NCBI GenBank assembly: GCA_000961765.1
Contig: LADT01000024.1
Coordinates: 1 to 64,000 of the forward strand
DNA from: Clostridiaceae bacterium BRH_c20a
GTDB lineage: Bacteria > Bacillota > Peptococcia > Peptococcales > BICA1-8
Reading direction: 5' to 3'
Length of the DNA stretch: 64,000 nt
In this document: positions 16,781-25,500 of the stretch, in pieces
Numbering within the stretch: position 1 is the stretch's first letter
Layout: each line of letters begins with the position of its first letter
The notes under the pieces: generated by a model
The model's database searches: none
Told to the model about the DNA's origin: nothing
What the model saw: only the letters and a program-made list of their open reading frames with translations
Program-made: the position numbers and the translations under genes

Positions 16781-17791
16781 TTAACAGATTCTAGGCAGAG
16801 GGTCTCCTTCAAGCATCCTTAAGACCCGTAATGTTCCCAATTCCGTTTCCATTACCACCTTAGAGCAATGGGCATCAGTTACCTCGCCGATTATGCTGGC
16901 GTTTTTACCGATGTCATATTTGCGTATTTCTTCTAGTACTTGACGGGCATCTTTGTTAGCAACAACTATAATAACCTTACCTTCATTTGCCAGATATAAG
17001 GGGTCCAGTCCCAGCATTGAGCAGGCACCTTTGACCTGAGGCTGTACAGGCAAGGCTTCTTCATGCAGCTTTATACCCAAATTAGCCTGTTGCGCCAACT
17101 CATTTAAAGTTGTAGCCAGCCCTCCACGAGTGGGATCACGCATACATTTGATGCTTGCTCCCGTATTAAGTACTCCATCAATTAAATAATTAAGATATGT
17201 ACAATCACTGGCCAAAGGAGGTGAAAAATCTAAGCTTTCCCGAGCAGCTAGGATAGCAATTCCGTGGTTACCTACCGGCCCGCTGACAATAATCTTATCA
17301 CCGGGGACCATTTTTTGGGGTCGCAAGTCCAAATTAGGTGGAACTATCCCGATCCCAGATGTATTTATAAAAATCTTATCACAGGCTCCATGTTCTACTA
17401 CCTTGGTATCACCGGCCACAATCTGAACGCCGGCTTCCCGAGCTGTATTACCCAGGGAAAACATCAGTTTGTCCAATTCCTCCACAGGCAAGCCTTCTTC
17501 AATAATTAAACCCAAGGTAAGATATAAGGGCTTAGCCCCCATAACTGCCAGATCGTTTACTGTACCGCAAACAGAGAGCTTGCCGATATCCCCGCCTGGA
17601 AAAAAGATAGGACTTACTACATAGGAGTCGGTGGTGAAGGCTATTTTATGAGAAGAAAATTTAATTAGAGCTGAGTCCAACTCTTGTTGCAGATAAGCAT
17701 TTCCCAAATTCTTCTGAAACACTTCCCTGATTAGTCTTTGAGTTTTCAACCCTCCAGCTCCATGGGACAAAAGTATTCTTTCATCGGCCAA
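16781..17791 (-). CDS. hypE: Hydrogenase maturation protein HypE
   Basis: HypE dehydrates the carbamoyl group on its C-terminal Cys to a thiocyanate, the source of CN ligands for the NiFe site. The protein begins with the ILLSHGAGG glycine loop, has the ATP-binding block around FTTDSYVVSP, and ends in the required PRIC with Cys at the very end. The open frame reaches back to 17899, but the HypE-like sequence starts at a TTG at 17791, five bases after GGGGGTGA; this gives 336 residues, the usual length, and overlaps hypD by 11 bases. It is the last maturation gene of the operon. Confidence 0.94.
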   Translation of the reverse strand: MADERILLSHGAGGLKTQRLIREVFQKNLGNAYLQQELDSALIKFSSHKIAFTTDSYVVSPIFFPGGDIGKLSVCGTVNDLAVMGAKPLYLTLGLIIEEGLPVEELDKLMFSLGNTAREAGVQIVAGDTKVVEHGACDKIFINTSGIGIVPPNLDLRPQKMVPGDKIIVSGPVGNHGIAILAARESLDFSPPLASDCTYLNYLIDGVLNTGASIKCMRDPTRGGLATTLNELAQQANLGIKLHEEALPVQPQVKGACSMLGLDPLYLANEGKVIIVVANKDARQVLEEIRKYDIGKNASIIGEVTDAHCSKVVMETELGTLRVLRMLEGDPLPRIC

Positions 17792-18872
17792 TAACTTCAC
17801 CCCCCGCATAATAATAACTGGCTGCACAAGCCCCTTCTGATGATACCATACAGGGACCCACAGGAAAAGCGGGAGTACACATTTTACTAAAAAGTGCACA
17901 TTCTTCCGGCTTTAAGATACCCTTTAGAATATTACCGCAAATACATCCTGAGGGAGCAAGCTGGACTAATGTATCCTGCAATCCAAATTTAAATATAGCA
18001 TCATATTGAACATATTCGGGACGAAGCCTAAGACCACTGTCTTTAATTTCCCCCATGCCCCGCCATAAAGAATTAAAGGGAGTAAAATATTTGTCCATTA
18101 TCTCCAAAGCTATTTTATTACCTTCGGTTTTTACTCCCCTCTTGTACTGGTTTTCCACCTTGTAATCAGCATTTTCCAACTGCCGACTAATAAATAAAAT
18201 ACTCTCTAGAATGTCACCGGGCTCAAAGCCGGAAACCACACAAGCCCTTTGATATTCCCTGGGGATAAATTCATAAGGAATGGTACCAATAATAGTACTA
18301 ACATGACCGGGAAGCAGGAAACCATGGATTTCTGTTTCCTGGTCAGATAAAAGGGCTTTCAAGGCAGGTATTACCAGCTTATGCATACAAACAATACTAA
18401 AATTATCCACTCCTGTTTTATGGGCATCTTCCAGAGCAAATGCTACCGTGGGAGTAGTAGTTTCAAAGCCTACAGCTAAAAAAACGATTTCCTTTTCAGG
18501 ATTATTACGGGCTAAATTTACAGCATCTAAAGGAGAATAGACAATCCTCACATCAGCACCTTGGGCCTGCATTTCTTGCAGGCTACCGGTAGAACCTGGC
18601 ACCCGCAGCATATCACCAAAGGTGGTAATAATTACCTCGCGCTTTTTAGCTAATATTAAAATCCTCTCAATATCTTCCTGGGCGGTAACACAAACAGGAC
18701 AGCCGGGGCCGGAAATTAGCTCAATATTTGCAGGCAAGAGCTGCTTTATGCCTGCTTTAGCAATTGCCATAGTATGGGTACCGCAAACCTCCATTATCCT
18801 GATATGACTCTCGTTATTTATTCCTTTTAGTAATTTTTTTACCGTAATTTTATTTAGTTTCAATTTGAGCAT
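17781..18872 (-). CDS. hypD: Hydrogenase maturation protein HypD
   Basis: 363 residues. HypD carries a 4Fe-4S cluster and works with HypC to assemble the Fe(CN)2CO unit. The family motifs are clear: EVCGTHTMAI, SGPGCPVCVT, GFETTTPT and the C-terminal Cys-rich segment (CICGNILKG, then CALFSKMCTPAF and GPCMVSSEGACAA). Start taken at ATG 18872, six bases after GGGAGGAG, within the end of hypC (23-base overlap). A longer frame to 18911 would run across hypC and is not supported. Confidence 0.96.
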   Translation of the reverse strand: MLKLKLNKITVKKLLKGINNESHIRIMEVCGTHTMAIAKAGIKQLLPANIELISGPGCPVCVTAQEDIERILILAKKREVIITTFGDMLRVPGSTGSLQEMQAQGADVRIVYSPLDAVNLARNNPEKEIVFLAVGFETTTPTVAFALEDAHKTGVDNFSIVCMHKLVIPALKALLSDQETEIHGFLLPGHVSTIIGTIPYEFIPREYQRACVVSGFEPGDILESILFISRQLENADYKVENQYKRGVKTEGNKIALEIMDKYFTPFNSLWRGMGEIKDSGLRLRPEYVQYDAIFKFGLQDTLVQLAPSGCICGNILKGILKPEECALFSKMCTPAFPVGPCMVSSEGACAASYYYAGGEVIGR

Positions 18873-19077
18873 AGTACTCCTCCCACAACTGCAGCGTATC
18901 CTTGGCTTCATCAGGACTTAGGTGCTGGATTGAAAACCCCGCATGAATTAAGACATAATCGCCCACCTTTACTTCTGGTGTCAGCATCATGTTTATTTTA
19001 AAGGTGGTACCTTCTAAATCTACCTCAGCCCAAGGTTCTTCAACTTTAAGCACCTTTGCCGGAACTGCTACACACAT
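18850..19077 (-). CDS. hypC: Hydrogenase maturation chaperone HypC
   Basis: 75 residues with the defining N-terminal MCVAVPAKV, whose Cys2 binds the Fe(CN)2CO unit and the hydrogenase large-subunit precursor, then an OB-fold with GDYVLIHAGFSIQHL. The start overlaps the end of hypF by 32 bases and the end overlaps hypD by 23 bases, so translation is coupled. Confidence 0.96.
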   Translation of the reverse strand: MCVAVPAKVLKVEEPWAEVDLEGTTFKINMMLTPEVKVGDYVLIHAGFSIQHLSPDEAKDTLQLWEEYYAQIETK

Positions 19078-21325
19078 TGGCTAACCTCCCTCCGATTACA
19101 GCCTGCCCCAAACTCAATCCGCCGTCATTAGCCGGCACTTGGTTGTGTAGGAGCGGCTCAAATCCTTTTTCCTTTAACATTGGTACTAGTATTTCTACTA
19201 AAAGCTTATTCTGCATTACGCCACCACTTAGGGCTACCTTCCGAGAAGGCAGCAAATTTTCTAGTGCCTGACAAGTTGTAACAATCATCTCTGCTACAGT
19301 TAGGTGAAATTTAGCAGCAATTTTCTCCTCCTTAATTCCCTGGGAAATTTCTTTCAAAATTCCCTTCCACATCCTGCCGGTAGAAATTAGTATAGGCGAT
19401 AGTTCCTTTTGCTCTAATTCAAAGTCATAACCTTTTCCCTGAAAACTTCGGTCAGCTAATTCCTCCATTTCAATTGCGGCCTGACCTTCATAGTTTACCT
19501 TGGTACAAATTCCCAATAAGGCACTAACTGCATCAAATAAACGTCCACAGCTAGAGGTCAAAGGACAATTGAAACCAGCTTCTAACTGCTGGATGATTAT
19601 TGCTATTTCTTCCTTCTTAAGGCTTTGCAAATTTTCGGTTGCTTGCCAAACACCTGCTTGACCAAAATATTGATATAGGTAGCTTACCGTCATTCGAAAA
19701 GGCTCTTTAACAGCCGCCTCTCCACCCGGTAGAGGAACATATTCTAAATGAGCCAATCGCTCAAATCCATTGAAATCCCCTAAAAGGAATTCCATTCCCC
19801 AAATATTGCCATCAGTGCCATACCCAGTACCATCACAGATAACTCCTAGGGCTTTTTCGGCATGATTGTTATCTGCGAGACAGCTAGCTAGGTGGGCATG
19901 GTGATGCTGAACCTTAATAACCGGCTTTTTCAATTCACAACCCCACTTTTGTGAATTATATTCCGGATGCAGGTCAACAATGACAGCCTGAGGCTTAATT
20001 GAAAGGTACTCCTGCATCCTTTCCGCGGTAAGAGTATACTCCTTATAATTATTGTAATTATCTAAATCACCCATATGCTGGCTTAAAAAAGCCTTCGTGC
20101 CTTTTGTTAAGCAAAAGGTGCTTTTTAAGTCACCACCACAGGCCAACACCGCAATCTGCTCAGGAATTTCTACCGGTAATGGGACATAGCCCCGGGCCCT
20201 GCGGTAAATTTGAGTCTGACCATTAATAACTCGAATAACTGAATCATCACACCGGTTGTAGATCTCCCTATTGTGCAAAAGATAGTAATCGGCACTATCA
20301 TGAAGCTCTAACAAAGCAGTCCCATCCTGATAGATCAGGGGATTATTGCTGATATTGCCGCTAGTCATCACTAAAAGCTCCAGTTCCCCACTAAACAATA
20401 GCAGGTGTAGGGGAGTGTAAGGAAGCATGACTCCTAATGTCTCTACTCCCGGCGCTAAACTCAAGGGTAGCTTGTGAGATTTACGAGGCAAAATTACAAT
20501 AGGTGCTTGGGGGCTATCCAATAACTCAGCTTCCTTAGAGGTAACATAGCAGTATTTTTGCACTATTTCAATATTTTTTGCCATTACAGCAAAAGGCTTT
20601 GCTTCCCTTTTTTTATTCTGACGCATCCGATTGACAGCCTGTACGTTTTTAGCATCGCATACTAAATGGTACCCGCCTAACCCCTTAACAGCTAAAATAT
20701 GACCTTTAAGCAGTAGTTCAGGGAGAGTTACGTCAAAAATAGCCTTGCCTTTGCCATCACAAAGCTTAATTTGGGGTCCACATTCCGGACAGGCATTAGG
20801 CTGAGCATGAAACCTTCGATTTAACGGGTTATGGTATTCTTCTTCACACATTGAACACATAGGAAATCCAGCCATAGTAGTCTTGGGACGGTCATAAGGA
20901 ACCCCTTTGATAATGGTAAAGCGGGGTCCGCAGTTGGTACAATTGGTAAAAGGATATTTGTATCGCCTGTTTTCCCCTCTTGTCACATCCTCATAACATT
21001 TAGGGCATAAAGCTAAGTCAGGGGAAATCAATACTTCCTGTTCTCCTCCTCCCCGACTCTCAACTATAGTAAATTCTTGATATCCTTCCGCTTTTTCCTC
21101 AAGAATTGCTTTTTCTTTAATTATCGATGAGCGAGGAGGGTTATTAAACAATGCAAATATGAAGGCATCTATATTTTTTTTAGAGCCTTCAGCATGAATA
21201 ATAACACCTTGGGAATTATTTAAGACCCAGCCCTTAATATTATTATTATGGGCGTTGGAATATACAAAGGGTCGAAAACCTACTCCCTGAACAACACCCT
21301 TAATTTCAATCCTTTTGGCCTCCAT
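19046..21325 (-). CDS. hypF: Carbamoyltransferase HypF
   Basis: 759 residues; makes the carbamoyl group from carbamoyl phosphate and loads it on HypE. Domains in order: acylphosphatase (1-90, GVVQGVGFRPFVY), two zinc fingers (about 105-180, with CPKCYEDV, NCTNCGPRF, CSMCEEEYH and CPECGP), a YrdC-like domain (about 200-375, KGLGGYHLVCDA), and a Kae1-like domain (about 385-745) with the metal-binding QHHHAHLASCLADN. Length is standard. The start overlaps hypB by 20 bases. The C-terminus runs 32 bases into hypC, an unusually long tail after the conserved GLSLGQAVIG. Confidence 0.96.
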   Translation of the reverse strand: MEAKRIEIKGVVQGVGFRPFVYSNAHNNNIKGWVLNNSQGVIIHAEGSKKNIDAFIFALFNNPPRSSIIKEKAILEEKAEGYQEFTIVESRGGGEQEVLISPDLALCPKCYEDVTRGENRRYKYPFTNCTNCGPRFTIIKGVPYDRPKTTMAGFPMCSMCEEEYHNPLNRRFHAQPNACPECGPQIKLCDGKGKAIFDVTLPELLLKGHILAVKGLGGYHLVCDAKNVQAVNRMRQNKKREAKPFAVMAKNIEIVQKYCYVTSKEAELLDSPQAPIVILPRKSHKLPLSLAPGVETLGVMLPYTPLHLLLFSGELELLVMTSGNISNNPLIYQDGTALLELHDSADYYLLHNREIYNRCDDSVIRVINGQTQIYRRARGYVPLPVEIPEQIAVLACGGDLKSTFCLTKGTKAFLSQHMGDLDNYNNYKEYTLTAERMQEYLSIKPQAVIVDLHPEYNSQKWGCELKKPVIKVQHHHAHLASCLADNNHAEKALGVICDGTGYGTDGNIWGMEFLLGDFNGFERLAHLEYVPLPGGEAAVKEPFRMTVSYLYQYFGQAGVWQATENLQSLKKEEIAIIIQQLEAGFNCPLTSSCGRLFDAVSALLGICTKVNYEGQAAIEMEELADRSFQGKGYDFELEQKELSPILISTGRMWKGILKEISQGIKEEKIAAKFHLTVAEMIVTTCQALENLLPSRKVALSGGVMQNKLLVEILVPMLKEKGFEPLLHNQVPANDGGLSLGQAVIGGRLANVCSSSGKGA

Positions 21326-21971
21326 TGACCATCATTCCCTCCAACCATTTTAACCAAGAATCTAAACCGGTTTCTTGTAAGGCCGCTACCTCAAAAACCT
21401 CCATTTGGGGATTTATCCTTTTTATATCCTGATAAAAATCATCAAGAGAAAAGTTGCTGTAAGGAAGAAGATCCATCTTGTTTAGAATACAGGCCTTGGC
21501 CCTTGTAAAAATAGTTGGGTACTTAGCAGGCTTATCACTACCTTCGGCTATACTCAAAACTACTACCTTAGCATCTTCCGCCAATTCAAAGGTAGCAGGG
21601 CAAACTAGATTTCCTACGTTTTCAATAATGATAAAATCCAAATTATCTAAATCCAATTGTTCTGCAGCTTTTAAAACCATGTTTGCATCTAGGTGACAGG
21701 CCCCTTTAGTCTCAATCTGCACTACGGGAACATTTAGCTTTGCGATGCGATCGGCATCCCGGGTTGTTAAAATATCCCCTTCAATAACACCTACTCGGTA
21801 CTTCTCAGTAAGCCTTGGTATACTGTGCTCTAGAAGGGTTGTTTTACCTGCGCCCGGCGAGCTAATAAGGTTAATCACAGTGATACCCTTTGCTCGAAAT
21901 CTTTCCTTTAATTGTCCAGCCACCTCATCATTTGCCTGGAGAATATTAGTTTTAACTTTAATCTGGGTCAT
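21306..21971 (-). CDS. hypB: Hydrogenase nickel-insertion GTPase HypB
   Basis: 221 residues of a SIMIBI-class GTPase. P-loop LISSPGAGKTTLLE, the metal-binding ETKGACHLDANMV (Cys and His at the dimer interface), and NKMDLLPY for guanine recognition are present. The His-rich nickel-storage stretch and the N-terminal CxxGC motif of some HypB proteins are absent. The start is ATG 21971, overlapping hypA by 14 bases; the frame extends eight codons further but those codons contain the ribosome site. Works with HypA to deliver nickel after the iron unit is in place. Confidence 0.95.
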   Translation of the reverse strand: MTQIKVKTNILQANDEVAGQLKERFRAKGITVINLISSPGAGKTTLLEHSIPRLTEKYRVGVIEGDILTTRDADRIAKLNVPVVQIETKGACHLDANMVLKAAEQLDLDNLDFIIIENVGNLVCPATFELAEDAKVVVLSIAEGSDKPAKYPTIFTRAKACILNKMDLLPYSNFSLDDFYQDIKRINPQMEVFEVAALQETGLDSWLKWLEGMMVNGGQKD

Positions 21972-22329
21972 TGTTCCCTTCCTCCTCCCCATCACCTTCT
22001 ATATATTCAACATAAAATTCATTTCCTTGAAACATCGCTCCACCCAAATGGGAACACTGGGGACAGGAATAACCATAAGTTTTCCAGAGAAACTCATGGT
22101 TACAAGAACCACATCTAACTAATGCCGGCAACTCTTTATATAAAAGGGTTGCACCTGCTGCAATTGTACCAGCACTACTGACCTCGAAACCAAATTGTAA
22201 AGCATCACTAACTATACCGCCTAACTCCCCCCCTACCACGGAAACTGTGGTAACCTTTATCAAATTATTTTCTTCCGCCGACTTTGTGACTATTTCTAAA
22301 AGATTTTGGGCTAAGGAAAGTTCATGCAT
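21958..22329 (-). CDS. hypA: Hydrogenase nickel-insertion protein HypA
   Basis: 123 residues starting with MHELSLAQNLLEIV, where Met1, His2 and Glu3 bind nickel. A zinc site of two CxxC pairs (VRCGSCNHEF and YSCPQCSHLG) lies near residues 75-100. The C-terminal tail is acidic (EGDGEEEGNNDPD), slightly longer than usual. It is the first of the six hyp genes, which run hypA-B-F-C-D-E with overlaps throughout. The upstream 350 bases contain only repeats, so the promoter must lie among them or in the protease gene further upstream. Confidence 0.96.
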   Translation of the reverse strand: MHELSLAQNLLEIVTKSAEENNLIKVTTVSVVGGELGGIVSDALQFGFEVSSAGTIAAGATLLYKELPALVRCGSCNHEFLWKTYGYSCPQCSHLGGAMFQGNEFYVEYIEGDGEEEGNNDPD

Positions 22330-22354
22330 TTTTTTGTCTCCTCCGTCGAGCTAA

Positions 22355-22562
22355 TAAGTGAGTGACTGGTGACTGGTGACTGGTGACTAGTAACAAGTCT
22401 ATGGTCTATGGTCTATGGTCTATGGTCTATAGTCTATAGTCTATAGTCTATAGTCTATAGTCTATAGCTAATCTTATTCCTTTTATCTATGTGTCCCTAA
22501 GGGGTTCGTATTTTCTACATTCTACATTCTACATTCTACATTCTACATTCATATCTTTGGTC
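22355..22562. repeat. Cluster of 7-bp tandem arrays upstream of hypA
   Basis: Three arrays in a row. TGACTGG units lie at about 22360-22391. Ten or so copies of TCTATGG changing half way to TCTATAG lie at 22398-22468. Five copies of CTACATT lie at 22514-22550. A lone TCTATGG follows at 22560. Each array is perfect or nearly so and each has a different 7-base unit. No spacer-repeat order as in CRISPR is present. Confidence 0.95.
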
Positions 22563-22579
22563 TATGGTCTTATCTATAG

Positions 22580-22678
22580 GGTAGGAGATCGCCGCGCTAC
22601 GCTCGCGATGACAATATAAACGACTAGTGTTTTCTGGACCCTGGGCACTGGGCACTGATCACTGGGCACCGACCCGTA
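22580..22678. repeat. Dispersed GGAGATCGCCGCGCTACGC repeat plus GGGCACT units
   Basis: GGTAGGAGATCGCCGCGCTACGC...GATGACAAT at 22580-22615 recurs almost unchanged at 23909-23946, each time followed by ACGACTAGTGTTTTCTGG. Next to it, GGGCACT-like 7-bp units run from about 22641 to 22675. Together with 22355-22562 this fills the gap between the protease gene and hypA. Confidence 0.85.
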
Positions 22679-22682
22679 ATAT

Positions 22683-23141
22683 TCACCCTGAAGTCAGCTC
22701 TTTCAACACCAGCTCACAAACCTCCGGAACTACTTCTGCTACCTTAGTAGTCAGCTTTTCACTAAAGGTTAGCACATCATCTACCTCCACGGCAAAAATG
22801 ATCAGCTTTTCGGGTAGTTTTACGCCCAACTGATCACCCAACTGCCAGGCAGTGTACAGATTAATATCATGAACAGAAGCAAGCCTTTGGGAAAAGGCAA
22901 GGTCATCCTTATCAAGCTTATAGATGTCCCCCACCTTTCCCTCTTTAGTCTGAATGGCATCTACCAGAATAGCGGTATCATAACCTGTCAATAAATCCAG
23001 CAGGTTAAAACCCGCTAGGGAGGCTTCAACTACCTCCACCTCTGGTCCAACTTTATTTCTTAGAACCTCAGCAACTTTATTTCCTACACCATCATCTGTC
23101 AAAATAGGATTACCCAAGCCTACTACTATTGATTTTTTCAT
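22683..23141 (-). CDS. [NiFe]-hydrogenase maturation protease (HyaD/HycI family)
   Basis: 152 residues. The enzyme trims the C-terminal peptide of the large subunit after nickel insertion. The nickel-sensing residues are in the usual places: VGLGNPILTDDGVG with the conserved Asp, the EASLAGFNLLDLL block, ILVDAIQ, and a His within SVHDINLYTA. Length is typical. Its expected substrate, encoded 0.9 kb upstream (24029-25498), still has a C-terminal extension after its last metal motif. Stands between repeat-filled gaps rather than tightly coupled to neighbours. Confidence 0.93.
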   Translation of the reverse strand: MKKSIVVGLGNPILTDDGVGNKVAEVLRNKVGPEVEVVEASLAGFNLLDLLTGYDTAILVDAIQTKEGKVGDIYKLDKDDLAFSQRLASVHDINLYTAWQLGDQLGVKLPEKLIIFAVEVDDVLTFSEKLTTKVAEVVPEVCELVLKELTSG

Positions 23142-23244
23142 AGAGCCTCCATCTTGTTAGTTACTGGTGACTGGTGGACCGAAGTGAGACCACTGAAAAA
23201 GTCCAGTTCCGTGTCATTGATATGAAAACTATTGATTGTTGCTG

Positions 23245-23324
23245 TGTCATCCTGAGGGAGGAACGACCGAAGGATCTTAAGATTCTTCACTACGTAAGAT
23301 CCTTCGCTATCGCTCAGGATGACA
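23245..23324. repeat. Dispersed palindromic repeat, near complete copy
   Basis: ATCCTGAGGGAGGAACGACC followed by GAAGGATCTTAAG and a facing AAGATCCTTCGC...CAGGATGAC give a long imperfect hairpin. The remaining part of the 23142-23529 gap contains three direct copies of TGTCAGAC (23373, 23404, 23436; spacing 31-32) and GGGCACT-like units near 23466-23505, but no gene. Confidence 0.8.
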
Positions 23325-23529
23325 AGCTTGGCTATTTGCCTTAACTTTTTCAGTGCCTTGGGACGAAGTTTGTGTCAGACGCAATACTATCCCCCCGAAG
23401 TAGTGTCAGACGCAAAATCCTTACCCTTGAGCATTTGTCAGACCCAGTATCCAATCCCAGAAGTCCTTCTGGGCACCGATCACAGGACACTGGGCACCGA
23501 CCCAAGAATTTACCCTTTAGAAATTAAAG

Positions 23530-23718
23530 CTATCCATTAACAACAATTGCTTCTTCCGGGCAGACAACTACACAGCTCTGACAGATCATGCACTCAGGAA
23601 CAAGGTCATTTCTAACATTACAGTAATTCTCATCAAGAAATAGAATTTCTGGTGGGCAGGCTTTAACACAATCGCCGCAACCATTACATTTTTCTTTGTT
23701 TACATATATTTCTACCAT
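23530..23718 (-). CDS. 2[4Fe-4S] ferredoxin
   Basis: 62 residues with two cluster motifs, CNGCGDCVKACP near the start and CMICQSCVVVCP near the end, the usual clostridial-type pattern with extra residues between. I use ATG 23718; a GTG four codons upstream sits directly on the GGAG site. Placed between the hydrogenase/Hdr genes and the protease, it is a plausible acceptor of the low-potential electrons produced by the bifurcating complex; that role is inferred from position. Repeat-rich gaps of about 300-390 bases separate it from both neighbours. Confidence 0.93.
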   Translation of the reverse strand: MVEIYVNKEKCNGCGDCVKACPPEILFLDENYCNVRNDLVPECMICQSCVVVCPEEAIVVNG

Positions 23719-23774
23719 AATGTAACACACTCCTTCTTTTTATATAAGATATTTTTATGGATATTAGTTATTGG

Positions 23775-23990
23775 TGATTAGTGACTGGTGGTCTATCGTC
23801 TATCGTCTATCGTCTATCGTCTATGGTCTATGGTCTATGGTCTATGGTCTATGGTCTAATCTACATTCTACATTCTTATGGTCTATTGTCTATGGTCTAC
23901 ATGGTTAAAGGGTAGGAGATCGCCGCGCTACGCTCGCGATGACAATAAGGACGACTAGTGTTTTCTGGGCACTGAACACTGGGCCCAACC
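23775..23990. repeat. 7-bp tandem arrays and dispersed repeats downstream of mvhA
   Basis: GTCTATC units (about 23790-23823) pass into GTCTATG units (to about 23858), then two CTACATT units (23860-23876). The second copy of the GGAGATCGCCGCGC repeat follows at 23909-23946 and degenerate GGGCACT units at 23958-23985. The stretch fills the gap between mvhA and the ferredoxin gene; I see no terminator that is clearly formed. Confidence 0.92.
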
Positions 23991-24028
23991 CCAAACCGGG
24001 CGGGCATGGAAACCCGCCCCTACCATTT

Positions 24029-25498
24029 TTACCATTCCAAATCCATAATTTTTTCCCCGCTGGTATTATAAACCCTTATTAATAAAGGAAGCTTACCGGT
24101 GAGGGTATGGGTGGAACAGCCAAAACAAGGGTCATATGCCCGGAAGGCCATCTCTACCATATTTTTAGCAGCTTCATCTACTTTACCCTCTTTTATTAAA
24201 CCCTTGGCTGCTTTATCTACCGACATATTCATAGCTCCATAGCCATGGGCGCTGGCTACTACTAAGTTGGCTTTTTTAATCATCCCCCGCTCATCAGTTA
24301 CATAATGATGCATCAATGTTCCCCTAGGGGCTTCCACTATCCCGATACCTTCTGTAGGTGTTTGGGTTGGGATGGATCTAATATCTGTGCTGGTGATTTC
24401 CGAGTCCTGGGATAATTCTAACATTCTTTCAGCAGCATACATCAATTCTACCAATCTAGCCCAGTGGTGAGCTAAAGTAGCTTTTGCCGGCTTACCACCT
24501 AAGGTTGAGTACATTTCTTGATAGGCCTTATTTGCCCGAGCAGTAGCCATACCATCAGCAGCATTTAAGCGGCCTAAGGGTCCAACCCAGACTAGCCCGC
24601 TTTCAATACCGTCAACTAGGCCTTTCCAGCCTACATTTTTCAGGTAAGGGAACTTAAGGTAAGACCAAGGTTCCACATGTTCAGCGAAGTGATTATTATA
24701 TTCGTTAGCATTAAACCGAACATATTCCTTGCCTTCAGGATCGGTGATTCGCATAATCCCATCATAAAAATTAACATGATTATTTTCATCCACCATACCC
24801 ATAGAGTAAGGATTTAAGCTATAGGCATCACTTAGAATCAAATCTACATAAGCTTTATTTTTCAATACTACATCACGGAAAATTTGTAGAGAAACCTCGG
24901 CAAAATCCACTAAGGATAAAGCCATGCTTTCAATTTGCTGCCGTTCTTCTTCAGTAATGGGCTTACTCATACCCCCTGGCAGGCCGCATACGGGATGGGT
25001 AGCCTTGCCGCCAATCATGGCCTGGATTTTCTGGGCGTAGGAACGGTGTTTGATTACCTCCTGCCCGGTTTCCAACCCCACCTTAGCTATTACCCCTAAG
25101 ATATTGCGATCTTTTTTATCAGCACCGGGACCAACTACAAAATCAGGAGCTGCTAAAGCATAAAAATGGGCAATATGGGAATGGAGCATATGAGCATTAA
25201 ATAATAGTTCTCTTAGTTTTTTAGCGGTATGAGGGGGATCAACATGCCAAACTGCATCTAGAGCTTTAGTTGATGCTATATGATGTGCTTCAGGACAAAC
25301 ACCGCAGATTCTAGAAGTTATCCTGGGCATTTCTTCCGCAGGGCGGCCCTCACAAAACTTTTCAAAGCCTCTCAGTTCAGGAATTTGCAGGTAGGCCCGC
25401 TCGACATTACCGGCATCATTTAAGAAAATTTCTATCTTCCCATGACCCTCTAGGCGGGTTATGGGATCTATAGTAACCCTTGTTTTACAAACGCTCAT
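24029..25498 (-). CDS. mvhA: [NiFe]-hydrogenase large subunit (MvhA type)
   Basis: 489 residues; carries the Ni-Fe site that splits H2. The N-terminal ligand motif is RICGVCPEAHHIAS (two Cys) and the C-terminal one DPCFGCSTH (two Cys and His). About 25 residues follow the His (TLTGKLPLLIRVYN...), so the protein is made as a precursor for the protease at 22683. The sequence type is that of the F420-non-reducing (methyl-viologen) group 3c enzymes, known as partners of heterodisulfide reductase. It is the last gene of a six-gene run hdrC-B-A-mvhD-G-A; two bases separate it from mvhG. Confidence 0.95.
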   Translation of the reverse strand: MSVCKTRVTIDPITRLEGHGKIEIFLNDAGNVERAYLQIPELRGFEKFCEGRPAEEMPRITSRICGVCPEAHHIASTKALDAVWHVDPPHTAKKLRELLFNAHMLHSHIAHFYALAAPDFVVGPGADKKDRNILGVIAKVGLETGQEVIKHRSYAQKIQAMIGGKATHPVCGLPGGMSKPITEEERQQIESMALSLVDFAEVSLQIFRDVVLKNKAYVDLILSDAYSLNPYSMGMVDENNHVNFYDGIMRITDPEGKEYVRFNANEYNNHFAEHVEPWSYLKFPYLKNVGWKGLVDGIESGLVWVGPLGRLNAADGMATARANKAYQEMYSTLGGKPAKATLAHHWARLVELMYAAERMLELSQDSEITSTDIRSIPTQTPTEGIGIVEAPRGTLMHHYVTDERGMIKKANLVVASAHGYGAMNMSVDKAAKGLIKEGKVDEAAKNMVEMAFRAYDPCFGCSTHTLTGKLPLLIRVYNTSGEKIMDLEW

Positions 25499-25500
25499 TT

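Noticed and set aside
21745-22122. Plus-strand frames of 125 and 68 codons over hypA/hypB
   Set aside because: Complement of well supported hyp genes; no ribosome sites.
22398-22468. CRISPR array
   Set aside because: Units are 7 bp and directly abutting with no spacers; no cas gene in the window.
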